Below the pieces are notes generated by a model that was not told the DNA's origin, made no database searches, and worked only from the letters and a program-made list of their open reading frames with translations. A stretch of DNA of 64,000 bases from Hyphomicrobium sp. CS1BSMeth3 (GTDB lineage: Bacteria; Pseudomonadota; Alphaproteobacteria; Rhizobiales; Hyphomicrobiaceae), in contig NZ_FPEI01000006.1 of NCBI RefSeq assembly GCF_900117415.1, positions 620,001-684,000 on the forward strand. Direction: 5' to 3'. Numbering within the stretch: position 1 is the first letter of the stretch; each line of letters opens with the position of its first letter. A program made the position numbers and the translations under genes. Shown one piece after another: positions 21,672-31,288 of the stretch.

Positions 21672-21818
21672 CCGGTTCTTCCTCCCGCAGTTTATTGTTG
21701 AGGCACTAGGCTGCGAACGGATGGCGGGCCGGCCGCCATCCGTCGAAGGTCTCACTTCTGATGCCGAAGCTCGCTCGGAACGCCAGCATCGAGGTGGGCG
21801 AGCCCCGGAATGGGCACG

Positions 21819-22841
21819 CTAGAGCGCCTGAAGCGCCTCGTACTGCTCCTTGGTCCAATAGGAGAGTGCCTCGGGGCCAAGATGGGCAGGGAGCGCGACC
21901 TTGCGGAAGGCCTCGCGATCGGGCCGCGTCACGGCTTTGCCAAGCTTCTCGAACTCCGCTGGCAGCTTCTGCTCGGAGTCGCGGATGGCGTCCGTCGACT
22001 TGGAGGCCGCCTGCGCGAGCACCTCGGCGAAGATGCCCTTCTCGGCGTCGCTGAGCTTGCCGAGGAGTGGACGGCCGAGCACGGTCACGAGCGATTCCGT
22101 GATGTGGCCGGTGAGGTGAATGTACTTCTGCACCTCGTAAAACTTCTTCGCCAGAATGGTCGGCAGAGGGTTCTCCTGGCCATCGACGGTGCCTTGCTGG
22201 AGCGCGAGGTAGACCTCGGCGAAGGCGATCGGCGTGGCGTTCGCGCTGTAGATCTTGGCGAACAGGACGTAGAGGGGCGCCTGCGGCACGCGCAGCTTCA
22301 TGCCCTTCATGTCGTCCGGGCTCTTGAGCTCCTTGTTGGAGGTCATGTGCCGCTCGCCGTAGTAGGTAAGCGCGACGATGCGGTGCCCGGCTTTCTTCTC
22401 GTAGCCGTCGGCGAGCTCGCGGAACAGCTTCGAGCCGCGATAGGCCTTCCAGTGATCGAAGTTACGGAAGATGTACGGGCAGTTGGAGATCGAAAGCGGG
22501 CGATGGACGCCGCCGACGAATGCCGCGCCGGTGTAGATGATGTCGACGGTGCCGAGACCGAGCGCCTCGTTGATCTGAGGCTCGTTGCCGAGCTGCGAGG
22601 CAGGGAAGACCTGGATCTCGTACTTGCCGTTCGTGCGCTTCTTTATCTCTTCCGCGGCCCAGAGCGCTTCCGTGTGATAGGGCTCGCTCACCTCATAGAC
22701 ATGGGCCCATTTGAGCACCGTCGGCTTGGCCTGCGCGATCGTCGGCGAAGCGACGCCGACGAGGGTGCCTGCAGCGCCGACCGAAGCGGCCGTGCCGAGA
22801 AAACGACGGCGGGTCATGCCGCCCGATTTAGGGGTGGTCAT
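21819..22841 (-). CDS. dctP: TRAP transporter substrate-binding protein DctP-like
   Basis: The 340-residue protein has a twin-arginine signal (MTRRRFLGTAASVGAAGTLVGVASPTIAQA), unusual among binding proteins but common in TRAP systems of this order; it implies folding before export. The mature part shows WAHVYEVSEPYHTEALWAAEEI and LKLRVPQAPLY, with the conserved Arg that binds the substrate carboxylate, and a typical QGTVDGQENPL motif. The ligand is therefore probably an organic acid. An ATG two codons upstream (22847) touches GGGAGAA directly, so the ATG at 22841 is preferred. Confidence 0.92.
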   Translation of the reverse strand: MTTPKSGGMTRRRFLGTAASVGAAGTLVGVASPTIAQAKPTVLKWAHVYEVSEPYHTEALWAAEEIKKRTNGKYEIQVFPASQLGNEPQINEALGLGTVDIIYTGAAFVGGVHRPLSISNCPYIFRNFDHWKAYRGSKLFRELADGYEKKAGHRIVALTYYGERHMTSNKELKSPDDMKGMKLRVPQAPLYVLFAKIYSANATPIAFAEVYLALQQGTVDGQENPLPTILAKKFYEVQKYIHLTGHITESLVTVLGRPLLGKLSDAEKGIFAEVLAQAASKSTDAIRDSEQKLPAEFEKLGKAVTRPDREAFRKVALPAHLGPEALSYWTKEQYEALQAL

Positions 22842-23079
22842 AGGCATTTCTCCCGGATGTGAGGTCGGTCTTGGCGCCGACCTTGAGACGTAAAGATCAA
22901 TGTATGCACGGCGCCAGGAATGCGAAGTGTGTTGCGCCGTAAAGGGACCGCCAGAATGCCGGGAACACTAGGCCTCCGCCAGAGAAATCTCAGCGATGTG
23001 GCTGCAGGAGCGCGGCCCCCTACGAAAGGAGTAATTGATCTTCGGAGAAAACTGGCCGCGCGGGGCACGCAGTGGTCGA

Positions 23080-25074
23080 TCAGTTGCCTTTCGCGCCGAT
23101 GCGCACCGTCTGCCCATCCGGTCGCATATCGAAGAGCTCCGGCGGCGGCACGGCGATCCAGCGATTGCCGCGGCGGATGTGATAGGGGGCGTCCCGCTTC
23201 CTGCGGTAGAGGCTCCATTGGCGCTGATCGACGCGGCGGCCGTTGGCGCGCACCCATTGGCCGATCGCATCCAGTGCCGTGCTTTCCGGTGCGAGTGTGA
23301 AGCCGCCGAGCATGACGTAGCGAATGCGACCGTCCGTAACGAGGCGCTCGAGAGCTTGCGGCGTGAGAATGGGATCATCGCCGAGATAGCCACCCATGGC
23401 CATGACAGGGAGGCCGGTCTCGATAATGAGTGGGGCGGCGACATTGGCATTCGGCACCGCAACCAGGAACGTCTCGCCCTGTCGATTGTCCGTGAGGAAC
23501 CTGACGAGCTTCTGGCGCGCGGCGTTCTGTCTGAGCCGCCGGATGGCCTCCTGCCGTGCGTCCGGCGGATTTGCCAGCGAGGCCATATTGGCGATGGGTA
23601 CAGCCACATTGGGACGCACGATGACCACGCTTGCCGCCGTCAGGCCCGGCAGGACGATGAGGGCTGCTGCCCCTGAGACTGCCGCGAGCCGCGCAAGGTT
23701 GGGGCGCGCGACAAGCAACAGGCTGCAGGCGAGCACGATGCTGATCGAGGCGAGCCAGATCCATCTCAGCCAGGTGACATCGGTGACGCCTTCCTGGCCG
23801 AAGAAGAGATAGCTCTGCCACGCGGCCATGAGCACCGCGAGTAGCGGCAGGCCCCAGCGCGGAAGGAGCCCGCTCTTCCAGCGCTCGTAGAGGCCGGCGA
23901 TGGCGATGCCCGTGAAGACCGCGAGTGGCGGCCCGAGAATGGCGACGTAGTACGTGTGAACCGGACCGCCGGCAAAGCTCAGCGCGATCCAGTAGCTCAC
24001 GAGCCAGCCCGTCCAGATGCCCGCGCTGATGAAGCGCGAGGATGTGGCGCCTACGGTGAAGGGGGCGAGCCACGCGAGAGCCACGCCGACGAGTGCCAGA
24101 GGAAGCATCCACGCCATTTGTGTGGCCGCCCGCGGCCGCATGAGACGGAGGAAGCCCGTCGGCGAGTCGTCATAGAGCGCGGGGAGGGGAGGCGCGACAG
24201 TGTCAGGTTCGGGGGTGGCCGAAGCTGGTATCGGTGCCGCCACCGGGGTCGTGGTGTCCGGGGGCTCTGCCTTGGGTTTGAGGAAGCGCGCGGCCCCGTT
24301 GTGGATGAGGGCCAGCTCGAGCATGGAATTGTGCTTGGTGCTGCCGGCGTACGGTCGCTGGCTCGGGGATACGAGATCGAAGTAGCTGACCCAGGAGAGC
24401 GCCACGGCGATCAGGACGATCCCGGCGACCGCTTGGCGTGTGAGGTGCCACAGGATCGGGCGATCGCGCCAGGCGAGGCTGAAGGTGAGCGCGATCACGG
24501 GAGCCAGCACGAGTGCGGCCCCCATCTTGATGTTGAAGCCAATGCCGAGGATGCCCATCGCACCACAGAGGAGCGCGAGGCGTCCGGTCTCGGCAGCACG
24601 CATCGCGAGCCACGCGGCCAACAGCAGCACGACGATCAGGCTGCTCTCGGTATTGTTCGAGCGATCGACGGCAATGCTGACCGGCGTGAGAGCAAGGAAG
24701 AGCGCGGACCACGCCGCAGCGCGCGGGCCGAATGTGCGCTGGACCATCAGGTACGTGAGCAGGACGGCGAGCAGTCCGGCAACGACCTGGGCCATGAGGA
24801 TCGAGTGGCCGGAAAAGCCAAGGAGCTTGGCGCTGAGCGCCTGCAGCCAGATGGCGACCGGCGGTTTGTCGATGGTGACGAAGCCGGCGGCATCGAAAGA
24901 GTTGAAGAGGAAGGCGTGCCAGCTCTCCATCATGCTGCGCACGGCTGCCGCGTAGTATTGGCGGCCATAGTCGTTCTGCGAGAGGTGCCACGTGCGGGCC
25001 AGCGCCGCGACGAGGAGGATGCCGAGGATCGGGGCCGACGTGCGCAGGCGCGACATGCTGCCGTTCAGCCACAT
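23080..25074 (-). CDS. GT39-type integral membrane glycosyltransferase
   Basis: The 664-residue protein resembles polyprenyl-phosphate-dependent (PMT/ArnT-type) glycosyltransferases. It starts with LVAALARTWHLSQNDYGRQYYAAAVRSMM, followed by DKPPVAIWLQAL, the acidic loop position used for catalysis, then about eleven more hydrophobic helices and a soluble C-terminal domain of about 150 residues. It would move a sugar from a lipid carrier to a lipid or protein on the periplasmic side. A Pro/Ala-rich insert lies near residue 280. The ATG at 25074 follows GGGAGGGCGGAGCC; the frame is open to 25131. Confidence 0.82.
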   Translation of the reverse strand: MWLNGSMSRLRTSAPILGILLVAALARTWHLSQNDYGRQYYAAAVRSMMESWHAFLFNSFDAAGFVTIDKPPVAIWLQALSAKLLGFSGHSILMAQVVAGLLAVLLTYLMVQRTFGPRAAAWSALFLALTPVSIAVDRSNNTESSLIVVLLLAAWLAMRAAETGRLALLCGAMGILGIGFNIKMGAALVLAPVIALTFSLAWRDRPILWHLTRQAVAGIVLIAVALSWVSYFDLVSPSQRPYAGSTKHNSMLELALIHNGAARFLKPKAEPPDTTTPVAAPIPASATPEPDTVAPPLPALYDDSPTGFLRLMRPRAATQMAWMLPLALVGVALAWLAPFTVGATSSRFISAGIWTGWLVSYWIALSFAGGPVHTYYVAILGPPLAVFTGIAIAGLYERWKSGLLPRWGLPLLAVLMAAWQSYLFFGQEGVTDVTWLRWIWLASISIVLACSLLLVARPNLARLAAVSGAAALIVLPGLTAASVVIVRPNVAVPIANMASLANPPDARQEAIRRLRQNAARQKLVRFLTDNRQGETFLVAVPNANVAAPLIIETGLPVMAMGGYLGDDPILTPQALERLVTDGRIRYVMLGGFTLAPESTALDAIGQWVRANGRRVDQRQWSLYRRKRDAPYHIRRGNRWIAVPPPELFDMRPDGQTVRIGAKGN

Positions 25075-25313
25075 GGCTCCGCCCTCCCCCGATACAACCT
25101 GGCACATAGCCTGCTGGCTCACCTGGGTCATTTAACGGGGGGAGGGGAGGAATCCTTTGGTCCGGCGTGGCCAGTCCGGCCCTGGACGGCGGTCAGCGCG
25201 CGCCAGCCGCGCCGGCCGGAGCATTGACTTGCCGCCCGCCGGGGCCATCTCTATGCTACGCGCCGAAACGTGCCGGCGGCGGCCCGATGCCGCCCCAATT
25301 TCGAGGTTGAGCC

Positions 25314-25655
25314 ATGAGCGAGCAGGCAGTCCACGACTGGATCCGCAAGCAGATCTCAAGCAATGACGTGGTGCTTTTCATGAAGGGCACCAAGAACTTC
25401 CCGCAGTGCGGTTTCTCCGGCCAGGTTGCCCAGATCCTGCAGTACCTGGGCGTCGAGTACCAGGACGTCAACGTGCTCGAGGACATGGGTATCCGCGAGG
25501 GAATCAAGTCCTTCAGCGAGTGGCCGACGATCCCGCAGCTCTACGTGAAAGGTGAGTTCGTGGGCGGCTGCGACATCGTCCGCGAGATGTTCCAGGCCGG
25601 CGAGCTTCAGGAGATGCTGGCGGAGAAGGGCGTCACGCACACGGCGGTCGCCTGA
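25314..25655 (+). CDS. grxD: monothiol glutaredoxin GrxD (CGFS type)
   Basis: The 113-residue protein has the KGTKNFPQCGFSGQ segment with the monothiol CGFS site at 32-35, plus the glutathione-binding WPTIPQLY and GGCDI motifs. CGFS glutaredoxins carry [2Fe-2S] clusters and hand them on, together with BolA. It is separated from bolA by about 7.7 kb of other genes in this genome. Confidence 0.97.
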   Translation: MSEQAVHDWIRKQISSNDVVLFMKGTKNFPQCGFSGQVAQILQYLGVEYQDVNVLEDMGIREGIKSFSEWPTIPQLYVKGEFVGGCDIVREMFQAGELQEMLAEKGVTHTAVA

Positions 25656-25785
25656 GACGCCATCGGCGTCTCGCCCCGCCGTGCCAGAACGTGATTTTGC
25701 CGCCGCCCGCTGACATCGTCTGCGGGCGGCGTTTTGTTTCGTGCGCTGCATCTCCAGACGGGCGCGACGGGAGGCGGGGGGCGGC

Positions 25786-26889
25786 ATGACCACGACGCTC
25801 GAACCGATGACACAGCCGACGAGGCCTACTGAGCGCTCGCGCCTTGTGCTCGGCGGGCGTCGCTTCCTTCTGAGCCTCGCAATCATCGGCGCCAGCATCT
25901 CGCTCGCGCTCGGCGTCAGCCTGCCCTCGATCAAGCTGACGAAGTTCTACTTCTTCTCGACCGAGTTCTCGCTGATCTCGACGGTGTGGACGCTCATCCA
26001 GCGCAATCAGATCTTTCTCGGCCTGATCGTGTTCGTGTTCTCGATCCTGCTGCCCGTGTTCAAGATCCTCTATCTCGTCATTCTGACGACAATGCCGCTC
26101 GACGTGCTCCAGCGGCAGTACAGGCGCCTGCGGGCGCTCGAATGGCTCGGCAAATGGTCCATGCACGATGTGCTCGTGCTGGCGCTCATGATCTTCTTCC
26201 TCAAGAGCCAGGGCATCTATGACGCGCGAAGCCTTTCCGGCGTCTACTTCTTCACGGCCGCCGTGGTGTTCATGATCCTCGCGTACGCGTGGCTCAGCGT
26301 GTTCGCGCTGGCGCCCATCCGGGCCGAGCATCTGAGAGCCGAGCGCGCACGTCCCATGGTCGGCGTCCGCGGGCGCTCGGCGCTCAAGAACTTCCTGCTT
26401 GCGCTCTTCATCCTGACAGCGGCGATCTGCTTTGCGCTCGGCGTGATCCTGCCGTCGATCCGCTTCACGACGGTCTACGTGTGGACGAACGAGCATTCGA
26501 TCGCGAGCATCATCTACGCGCTCTATCGCACGCAGGAGTATTTCCTGGCGGCGGTGATCACCGTCTTCTCGGTGGTCTTCCCGTTCCTGAAGCTGCTGTA
26601 CCTGCTGACGCTCTGCCTCTCGCCGAACCTCTCGGAGGACTTTCGCCAGAAATCCCTTTCGACCATGGAATGGCTGGGCCGCTATTCCATGACCGACGTC
26701 ATGGTGCTGGCGCTCATGATTTTCTATATGAACTCGTCCGGCTATATCGAGGCGCGGGTCCTGCCCGGCGTCTATTGTTTCGCCGCATCCGCGCTCATGA
26801 CGATGTTCGCCTATGGCTGGGCCAACTCGGCCTCGGGAACGCCCTTGCACAGCGTTGACGGTCAGCGCGTCACCAGGATGGCAGGTTGA
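25786..26889 (+). CDS. PqiA-like tandem membrane protein
   Basis: The 367-residue protein contains two related membrane modules. Each has SLALGV(S/I)LPSI near the start, an aromatic periplasmic loop, and the motif EWLGKWSMHDVLVLALMIFF or EWLGRYSMTDVMVLALMIFY. This is the paraquat-inducible protein A fold, whose members work with MCE proteins in phospholipid transport. No PqiB/MCE or PqiC gene is adjacent, and the Cys motifs of E. coli PqiA are missing. GGAGGCGGGGGG precedes the ATG at 25786. Confidence 0.83.
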   Translation: MTTTLEPMTQPTRPTERSRLVLGGRRFLLSLAIIGASISLALGVSLPSIKLTKFYFFSTEFSLISTVWTLIQRNQIFLGLIVFVFSILLPVFKILYLVILTTMPLDVLQRQYRRLRALEWLGKWSMHDVLVLALMIFFLKSQGIYDARSLSGVYFFTAAVVFMILAYAWLSVFALAPIRAEHLRAERARPMVGVRGRSALKNFLLALFILTAAICFALGVILPSIRFTTVYVWTNEHSIASIIYALYRTQEYFLAAVITVFSVVFPFLKLLYLLTLCLSPNLSEDFRQKSLSTMEWLGRYSMTDVMVLALMIFYMNSSGYIEARVLPGVYCFAASALMTMFAYGWANSASGTPLHSVDGQRVTRMAG

Positions 26890-27012
26890 GGGCGGCGCAA
26901 AACGCGTCGCCGTTGTCGGCCACTTATGCACCTGGCTGCGAGCCGGATCGCTTCTCTGTGTCACGCACGCGGCCTATACAGGGCGTGTTTGGGCACTTTG
27001 GAGGGATATTCA

Positions 27013-27258
27013 ATGATCAAAGCATTGGCTGCGGTGCTTGTGCTGGTTCTGTTCGGTGCGTTCGCGCCAGAAGCTGCAGCACAGACGGCGTGCAGCGGTT
27101 GGAATGCGACGTGCAAGGGACGCTGCAAGGCGCCAAATGCGCCTGACGGCTGCTCGAGCTATTGCGCGCGCCAGATGAGTGCGTGCAAGAAGTCCGGCTG
27201 CTGGACTGAGGGCGCGCGTTACGGTGGTGCGAAGCACTGCAACCTGAAGAAGTCCTGA
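27013..27258 (+). CDS. small secreted eight-cysteine protein
   Basis: An 81-residue precursor has a clean signal peptide (about residues 1-24, ending EAAAQ) and a mature part of about 57 residues with eight cysteines. The spacing pattern (CxxxxxxC, CxxxC, then CxxxxC and CxxxxxxCxxxxC) suggests four disulfide bonds and a compact, protease-stable fold. GGAGGG stands before the ATG. I do not recognise a family; bacterial proteins of this type can be toxins, inhibitors or envelope components. It stands alone between a PqiA-like gene and an esterase. Confidence 0.7.
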   Translation: MIKALAAVLVLVLFGAFAPEAAAQTACSGWNATCKGRCKAPNAPDGCSSYCARQMSACKKSGCWTEGARYGGAKHCNLKKS

Positions 27259-27399
27259 CGCGACACCCGGCGCCCCGCGCATAGCCTTCATTCCGGGGTG
27301 CCGTTCTCGTTCGATACCTAGGCCGGGGCCATTACGGTTGCCTGATCCCGCGCCGTCCCTGTAGCCTGCTGCAAGACAGGACGAGCAGGAGAAGAATTC

Positions 27400-28347
27400 A
27401 TGGCCATCCACCCCGATGCCGCCAAGGTCGTCGAGTTGATCATCGCCTCGGGGCGTCCACCCTATCCGACGATCGGGCACGTTGCGGCGCGTGAGATCTT
27501 CGTCGCCTCGCGCGCGATCCTCCAGCCCGATCCGTCGCCGGTCGCCGAGGTCCGCGATCTCGCCGCCACCGGACCTGCGGGCAAAATCCCGCTCCGCCTC
27601 TATCGCGGGCAGGGCAGCGATACGAAGAGCCCGCAGCCGGCGCTGATCTACTACCATGGCGGTGGATGGGTTCTCGGCAATCTCGACAGCCACGATGGCG
27701 TGTGCCGCGACATCGCCAACGTCGCGCAGTGCACCGTCATCTCGGTCGACTATCGTCTGGCGCCGGAAGCGAAGTTCCCGGCGGCGGCCGATGATGCCAT
27801 TGCCGCGGCCCAGTGGATCCACGACAATGCGGCTGACCTCGGCATCGACCGCGGGCGCCTCGCTGTCGGCGGCGACAGCGCGGGCGGCAATCTCAGCGCC
27901 GTCGTCGCCCTCTACGCGCGCGACAACGGCAATGCGCCGAAGCTCAAGCTGCAGGTGCTGATCTACCCTTCAGCCGACATGTCGAGCGTCTATCCCTCCT
28001 ACGAGGAGTTTGCCGAGCAGCTTCCGCTCACGCGCACGACCATGGACTGGTTCGTCGATCTCTATCTCAGTGACCGCGAGAAGGACGCGAAGGACTGGCG
28101 CGCCTCGCCGCTGCACGCGAAGAGGCTCGCGAGCCTGCCGCCGGCCTTCATCATCACGGCGGCGATGGATCCATTGCGCGACGAGGGTGAGGCGTTTGCG
28201 CGGGCGCTCATCAAGGCCGGCGTGCCGGTGGAGGTGAAGCGCTTCGACGGGCAAATCCATGGCTTTCTGACCATGGGCCGCATCATCAAGGACTCGCAGG
28301 CCGCCATTGCCGACATCGCGACCGAGCTGCGCAAGGCCTTCGCGTAG
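27400..28347 (+). CDS. HSL-family alpha/beta hydrolase (esterase)
   Basis: The 315-residue protein belongs to the hormone-sensitive lipase group. The oxyanion motif YYHGGGWV is at residues 84-91 and the nucleophile elbow GDSAGGN carries Ser160. An Asp in AMDPLRDEG and a His in QIHGF complete the triad. Members hydrolyse short-chain esters. AGGAG precedes the ATG. A bidirectional hairpin separates it from ndk. Confidence 0.92.
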   Translation: MAIHPDAAKVVELIIASGRPPYPTIGHVAAREIFVASRAILQPDPSPVAEVRDLAATGPAGKIPLRLYRGQGSDTKSPQPALIYYHGGGWVLGNLDSHDGVCRDIANVAQCTVISVDYRLAPEAKFPAAADDAIAAAQWIHDNAADLGIDRGRLAVGGDSAGGNLSAVVALYARDNGNAPKLKLQVLIYPSADMSSVYPSYEEFAEQLPLTRTTMDWFVDLYLSDREKDAKDWRASPLHAKRLASLPPAFIITAAMDPLRDEGEAFARALIKAGVPVEVKRFDGQIHGFLTMGRIIKDSQAAIADIATELRKAFA

Positions 28348-28360
28348 CGGCAAAAAGCAA

Positions 28361-28384
28361 GAAGGCCCGCCGAAGCGGGCCTTC
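28361..28384. terminator. bidirectional terminator between esterase and ndk
   Basis: GAAGGCCCGC (28361-28370), loop CGAA and the exact complement GCGGGCCTTC (28375-28384) form a perfect 10-bp stem between the two convergent stop codons. Confidence 0.8.
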
Positions 28385-28407
28385 AATGGCTCAGCCGATG
28401 TACAAAA

Positions 28408-28830
28408 TCAGCCGACGATCTCTTCGGGCTTGAAGTTCAGCGCGATCTCGCGCTCGGCGGCGGCAGGGCTGTCCGAACCGTGGCTCGAATTCTCGCCCTT
28501 GGAGCGGGCAAAGAGCTTGCGGATGGTACCCTCGGCGGCCTGTGCCGGATCGGTTGCGCCCATGACCTCGCGGTACTTGGCGATCGCGTTCTCGCCCTCG
28601 AGCACCTGGACCACGATCGGGCCCGAGGTCATGAATGCGCAGAGCTCGCCGTAGAAGGGGCGCGCAGCGTGCTCCTCGTAGAACTTCTCGGCTTGGGCCT
28701 TCGTCCAGCGCACGCGCTTCTGCCCGACGATCCTGAGGCCGGCCTTCTCGATCACGGCGTTGATCGCGCCGGTGAGATTGCGCTCGGTGGCGTCGGGCTT
28801 GATGATGGAAAACGTGCGCTCGATCGCCAT
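28408..28830 (-). CDS. ndk: nucleoside diphosphate kinase
   Basis: The 140-residue enzyme balances NTP pools by phosphoryl transfer through a phosphohistidine. [17 protein letters not shown] is the standard first strand, and the active-site His117 lies in the signature SSHGSDS. Length is standard. Confidence 0.98.
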   Translation of the reverse strand: MAIERTFSIIKPDATERNLTGAINAVIEKAGLRIVGQKRVRWTKAQAEKFYEEHAARPFYGELCAFMTSGPIVVQVLEGENAIAKYREVMGATDPAQAAEGTIRKLFARSKGENSSHGSDSPAAAEREIALNFKPEEIVG

Positions 28831-28947
28831 GAGGCGGCTCCCAGATGTTCGCTGTTGAAGGAGGATGTCTGGCGCGCCTTATAGCGGCGCCGGGTGAGCG
28901 CTACAAGACAGGCCGCATCGGGTGGGCGATCGGTCGCGCGCCGCGCC

Positions 28948-29226
28948 TTAACTTGCCGGATCGAGCAAGCCGGAGAACAGCGCGCGGCTGACCTTCACGA
29001 TATCCATGATATCGCACGCTTCCTCCATGGCCGGCGCGCCCTTGGCGGGCAGATAGCGGTAAGCCAAACGGCCTGCTGCCACCCAAAGTCCGATCTCGGC
29101 CTGCTCGTGGAAGACCGCAACGCCACCTTCCGCGCCGTGTGCGAAAGTCAATGCTGGTGCGCTATCGCGAAATTCTCCGCGCAGAACGCGCAGTAGCTGA
29201 TCGTCCCAAGGACTCCAATAGCGCAT
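28948..29226 (-). CDS. hypothetical small protein
   Basis: I do not recognise this 92-residue protein. It starts MRYWSPWDDQLLRVLRGEF and has a balanced composition with predicted alpha and beta content, no signal peptide and no transmembrane helix. A GGGGGAC sequence lies about 9 bp before the ATG, and codon use matches the surrounding genes, so it is probably translated. It lies upstream of ndk on the same strand, 117 bp away. Confidence 0.6.
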   Translation of the reverse strand: MRYWSPWDDQLLRVLRGEFRDSAPALTFAHGAEGGVAVFHEQAEIGLWVAAGRLAYRYLPAKGAPAMEEACDIMDIVKVSRALFSGLLDPAS

Positions 29227-29586
29227 AGATCAATGTCCCCCTGTCGCAATAGCGAATGGATAGCCGATCGCGGCAGAGAATGCATCGATAAACAGCAGTA
29301 AATACTACTGGCGCCGAAGAAATATTATATAAAATGCGCGCAATTGAGGGGCCGTTTCCGCCATTTGGCGAGAATCGAGTTATGCCGCCGAATTGAAAAT
29401 GTCATTCATTTAATCCGGCTTTTGCTCCACGATGAAGGCAATTGCTGCCGCGATCACGGTAGTCGTTTGGTTATGCGGGTAATCGCTTCACCGTATCTCA
29501 CGATGCGCACCGCTGGCGGTGCCGCGCTTCCGACGCAGCCATGCCGGTGCGCCGAGGCTCGACCTTGTGAAGGCAGGAGCTGTCGA
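29227..29586. other. AT-enriched gene-free spacer
   Basis: This 360-bp region is noticeably AT-richer around 29290-29345 (ATATTATATAAAAT) than its surroundings. It probably holds the promoter of the small protein to its left. I see no gene or stable hairpin in it. Confidence 0.4.
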
Positions 29587-30513
29587 CTACGGCCCGTCGA
29601 ACTTCATCTTGTTGAAGACGGTGCGCTTCCAGTCGGCTCTCGGCGCTGCCGGTCGGTAAGCAGGCCGTCCCTCGCTTGCCGAGCGCTGGGCGCGGCGCGG
29701 GAGTGTCGAGCCAGAACCGAAGCCGCCTTGAGCCGCCGTGCGCGGGGCGATGGGAGCGGGGCCGCGCAGGATCGCCGGAGCAGACGGATCCCGCGGATCC
29801 ATGCCAGCGCGCAGCGGATCGACAGTGGCAACACCCAGGCCCATCCGGCTTTGATCACCATCCCCGCGCTCGCGCGACAGCATGACTTCATCGTCGAACT
29901 GGCTGGCCGTCGGCCTCTCCGAAGAGGCCAAGCCGCGCGCGGGGCGCGTGGGCTCGGAAGCAGCAGGGGCACGATCGGCCAGGCGCCGCGATGACGATCC
30001 GGAGCCCGTGCGTGCGCGCTCGCCCCTGGTGTCCCAAGGGCCTGCCATGGGCACAACCCGCGCCGGTTGGCGCGAGGCTGCCGCCTGACCACGCGGCGCG
30101 CACAGGTGGCTTACTTGGCTGCGCGCCAGGGCGAGCATGATGTAATCGGGCGCATCGACCGGCCGCAGGACGCGCACGCGCTCACCGAGGGACTGCATGG
30201 CCTGCTGCGTTTCGGGCGACCAGTTGCCATCGACGGCGCCGGCATAGCAGCCAAGGCGCAGCAATTCGGTCTGGATCTGCTGGACGAGCCGGGTGGTCGA
30301 GTCCTTCGGCAAGGCTGGACCGGCTGGGGGCGCCGAGGGAGAGACACGCGCCACGGTCACAGGGTGCGATTTTGCCGGCTGCGACGGCGCGACCGTGCTG
30401 CTCGGAGCGGTAGCCACGCTCGCCAGCTGCTGCTCAGGCGATAGTGGTGTCATGAGATAAGCCAGGGCGCCGAATGCGCCGAGCGCTCCCACGAGGCCCG
30501 TGGTCTTGCTCAT
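29587..30513 (-). CDS. hypothetical envelope protein with peptidoglycan-binding-like segment
   Basis: The 308-residue protein has one N-terminal hydrophobic helix (TTGLVGALGAFGALAYLM) that can act as anchor or signal. A segment then reads QTELLRLGCYAGAVDGNWSPETQQAMQSLGERV, matching the PG_binding_1 pattern in which LGCY-G-VDG-W and a terminal helix are conserved. The rest, about 150 residues, is low-complexity and Arg/Pro/Ser-rich. It is probably periplasmic. The ATG at 30513 was chosen because it starts just before the helix. Confidence 0.6.
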   Translation of the reverse strand: MSKTTGLVGALGAFGALAYLMTPLSPEQQLASVATAPSSTVAPSQPAKSHPVTVARVSPSAPPAGPALPKDSTTRLVQQIQTELLRLGCYAGAVDGNWSPETQQAMQSLGERVRVLRPVDAPDYIMLALARSQVSHLCAPRGQAAASRQPARVVPMAGPWDTRGERARTGSGSSSRRLADRAPAASEPTRPARGLASSERPTASQFDDEVMLSRERGDGDQSRMGLGVATVDPLRAGMDPRDPSAPAILRGPAPIAPRTAAQGGFGSGSTLPRRAQRSASEGRPAYRPAAPRADWKRTVFNKMKFDGP

Positions 30514-30886
30514 CGGACAGTTCCTTACGCACAACTCGAAGACGGATCTTGGGTCCGACGTCAGTGCAGGGCCATGGGCCTCGCACCACGCGCGGGGGAC
30601 TTGCTCAGCACCCACCGCTTAGACGCAAACATAGGCGTTTTGGTTCACACTACCCAGATCGAATGCCATCACAATTTGCGGATTGTGAGCTTGGTTGATG
30701 TTTGTTGCCAATTGGCAGCAGTGCTGAGCCAGCGGCGGGGGACTGCCGAGCATGATCGCACGGGTTGGGCCCAGGCGGTTCCGATCCTCGAATTGAAACT
30801 GATATAGTTGTTTCGTTCACCTGAGGGCTTTCCCCGGGTGGCCAATTGCCGGGGGAACCCTATTGCTGGTGGAAGGAGTGGTTCAA
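30514..30886. other. divergent intergenic region
   Basis: These 373 bp lie between two divergent small-protein genes and should carry both promoters. A palindromic CCCCGGGTGGCCAATTGCCGGGGG is present near 30833-30856, close to the downstream start, and may be an operator. No gene is evident. Confidence 0.4.
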
Positions 30887-31171
30887 ATGGATCTCGGTCT
30901 TCTCATTCAGCTTGTTAGCGGCGCCGCTGGTGGTAATGCGGCGGGGGCGTTCCTCAAGGGCCAGACACTGGGTGTGCTCGGCAATGCGCTGGCCGGTGCG
31001 GTGGGCGGTGGGCTCGGCGGCCAGATCCTGACTGCCCTCCTCGGCGCCGGTGCGATCGGCACCGGCGATCTCAACCTTAGCGCGATCGTTGCTCAGATCG
31101 CCGGCGGTGGTGTCGGAGGCGCCGTCCTGACGTTGATCGTCACTTATCTCAATCGGGCCTATGGCAAGTAG
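30887..31171 (+). CDS. glycine-rich small membrane protein
   Basis: The 94-residue protein consists of three hydrophobic segments with many GxxxG and GGG spacings ([29 protein letters not shown]). It resembles glycine-zipper membrane proteins. GGAAGGA precedes the ATG at 30887. The family is not identified; such proteins often sit in the envelope or form oligomers. It lies just upstream of guaA but with its own spacing of 117 bp. Confidence 0.6.
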   Translation: MDLGLLIQLVSGAAGGNAAGAFLKGQTLGVLGNALAGAVGGGLGGQILTALLGAGAIGTGDLNLSAIVAQIAGGGVGGAVLTLIVTYLNRAYGK

Positions 31172-31288
31172 CTGCGCGGCGGCGGCGAGCGCTTGACCCG
31201 TGGCCGGCCCGGTGCTGTATCGGCGGGGACGGACATGCAACCGATTCCTGCCGGCCAATCTCTGCCGGCAAAGCGCCGAGACCCCTAG

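Noticed and set aside
23956-25227. A 423-codon plus-strand frame opposite the GT39 gene
   Set aside because: Its composition (Arg, Glu, Gly, His) is that of an antisense shadow; the minus-strand gene has clear membrane helices and family motifs.
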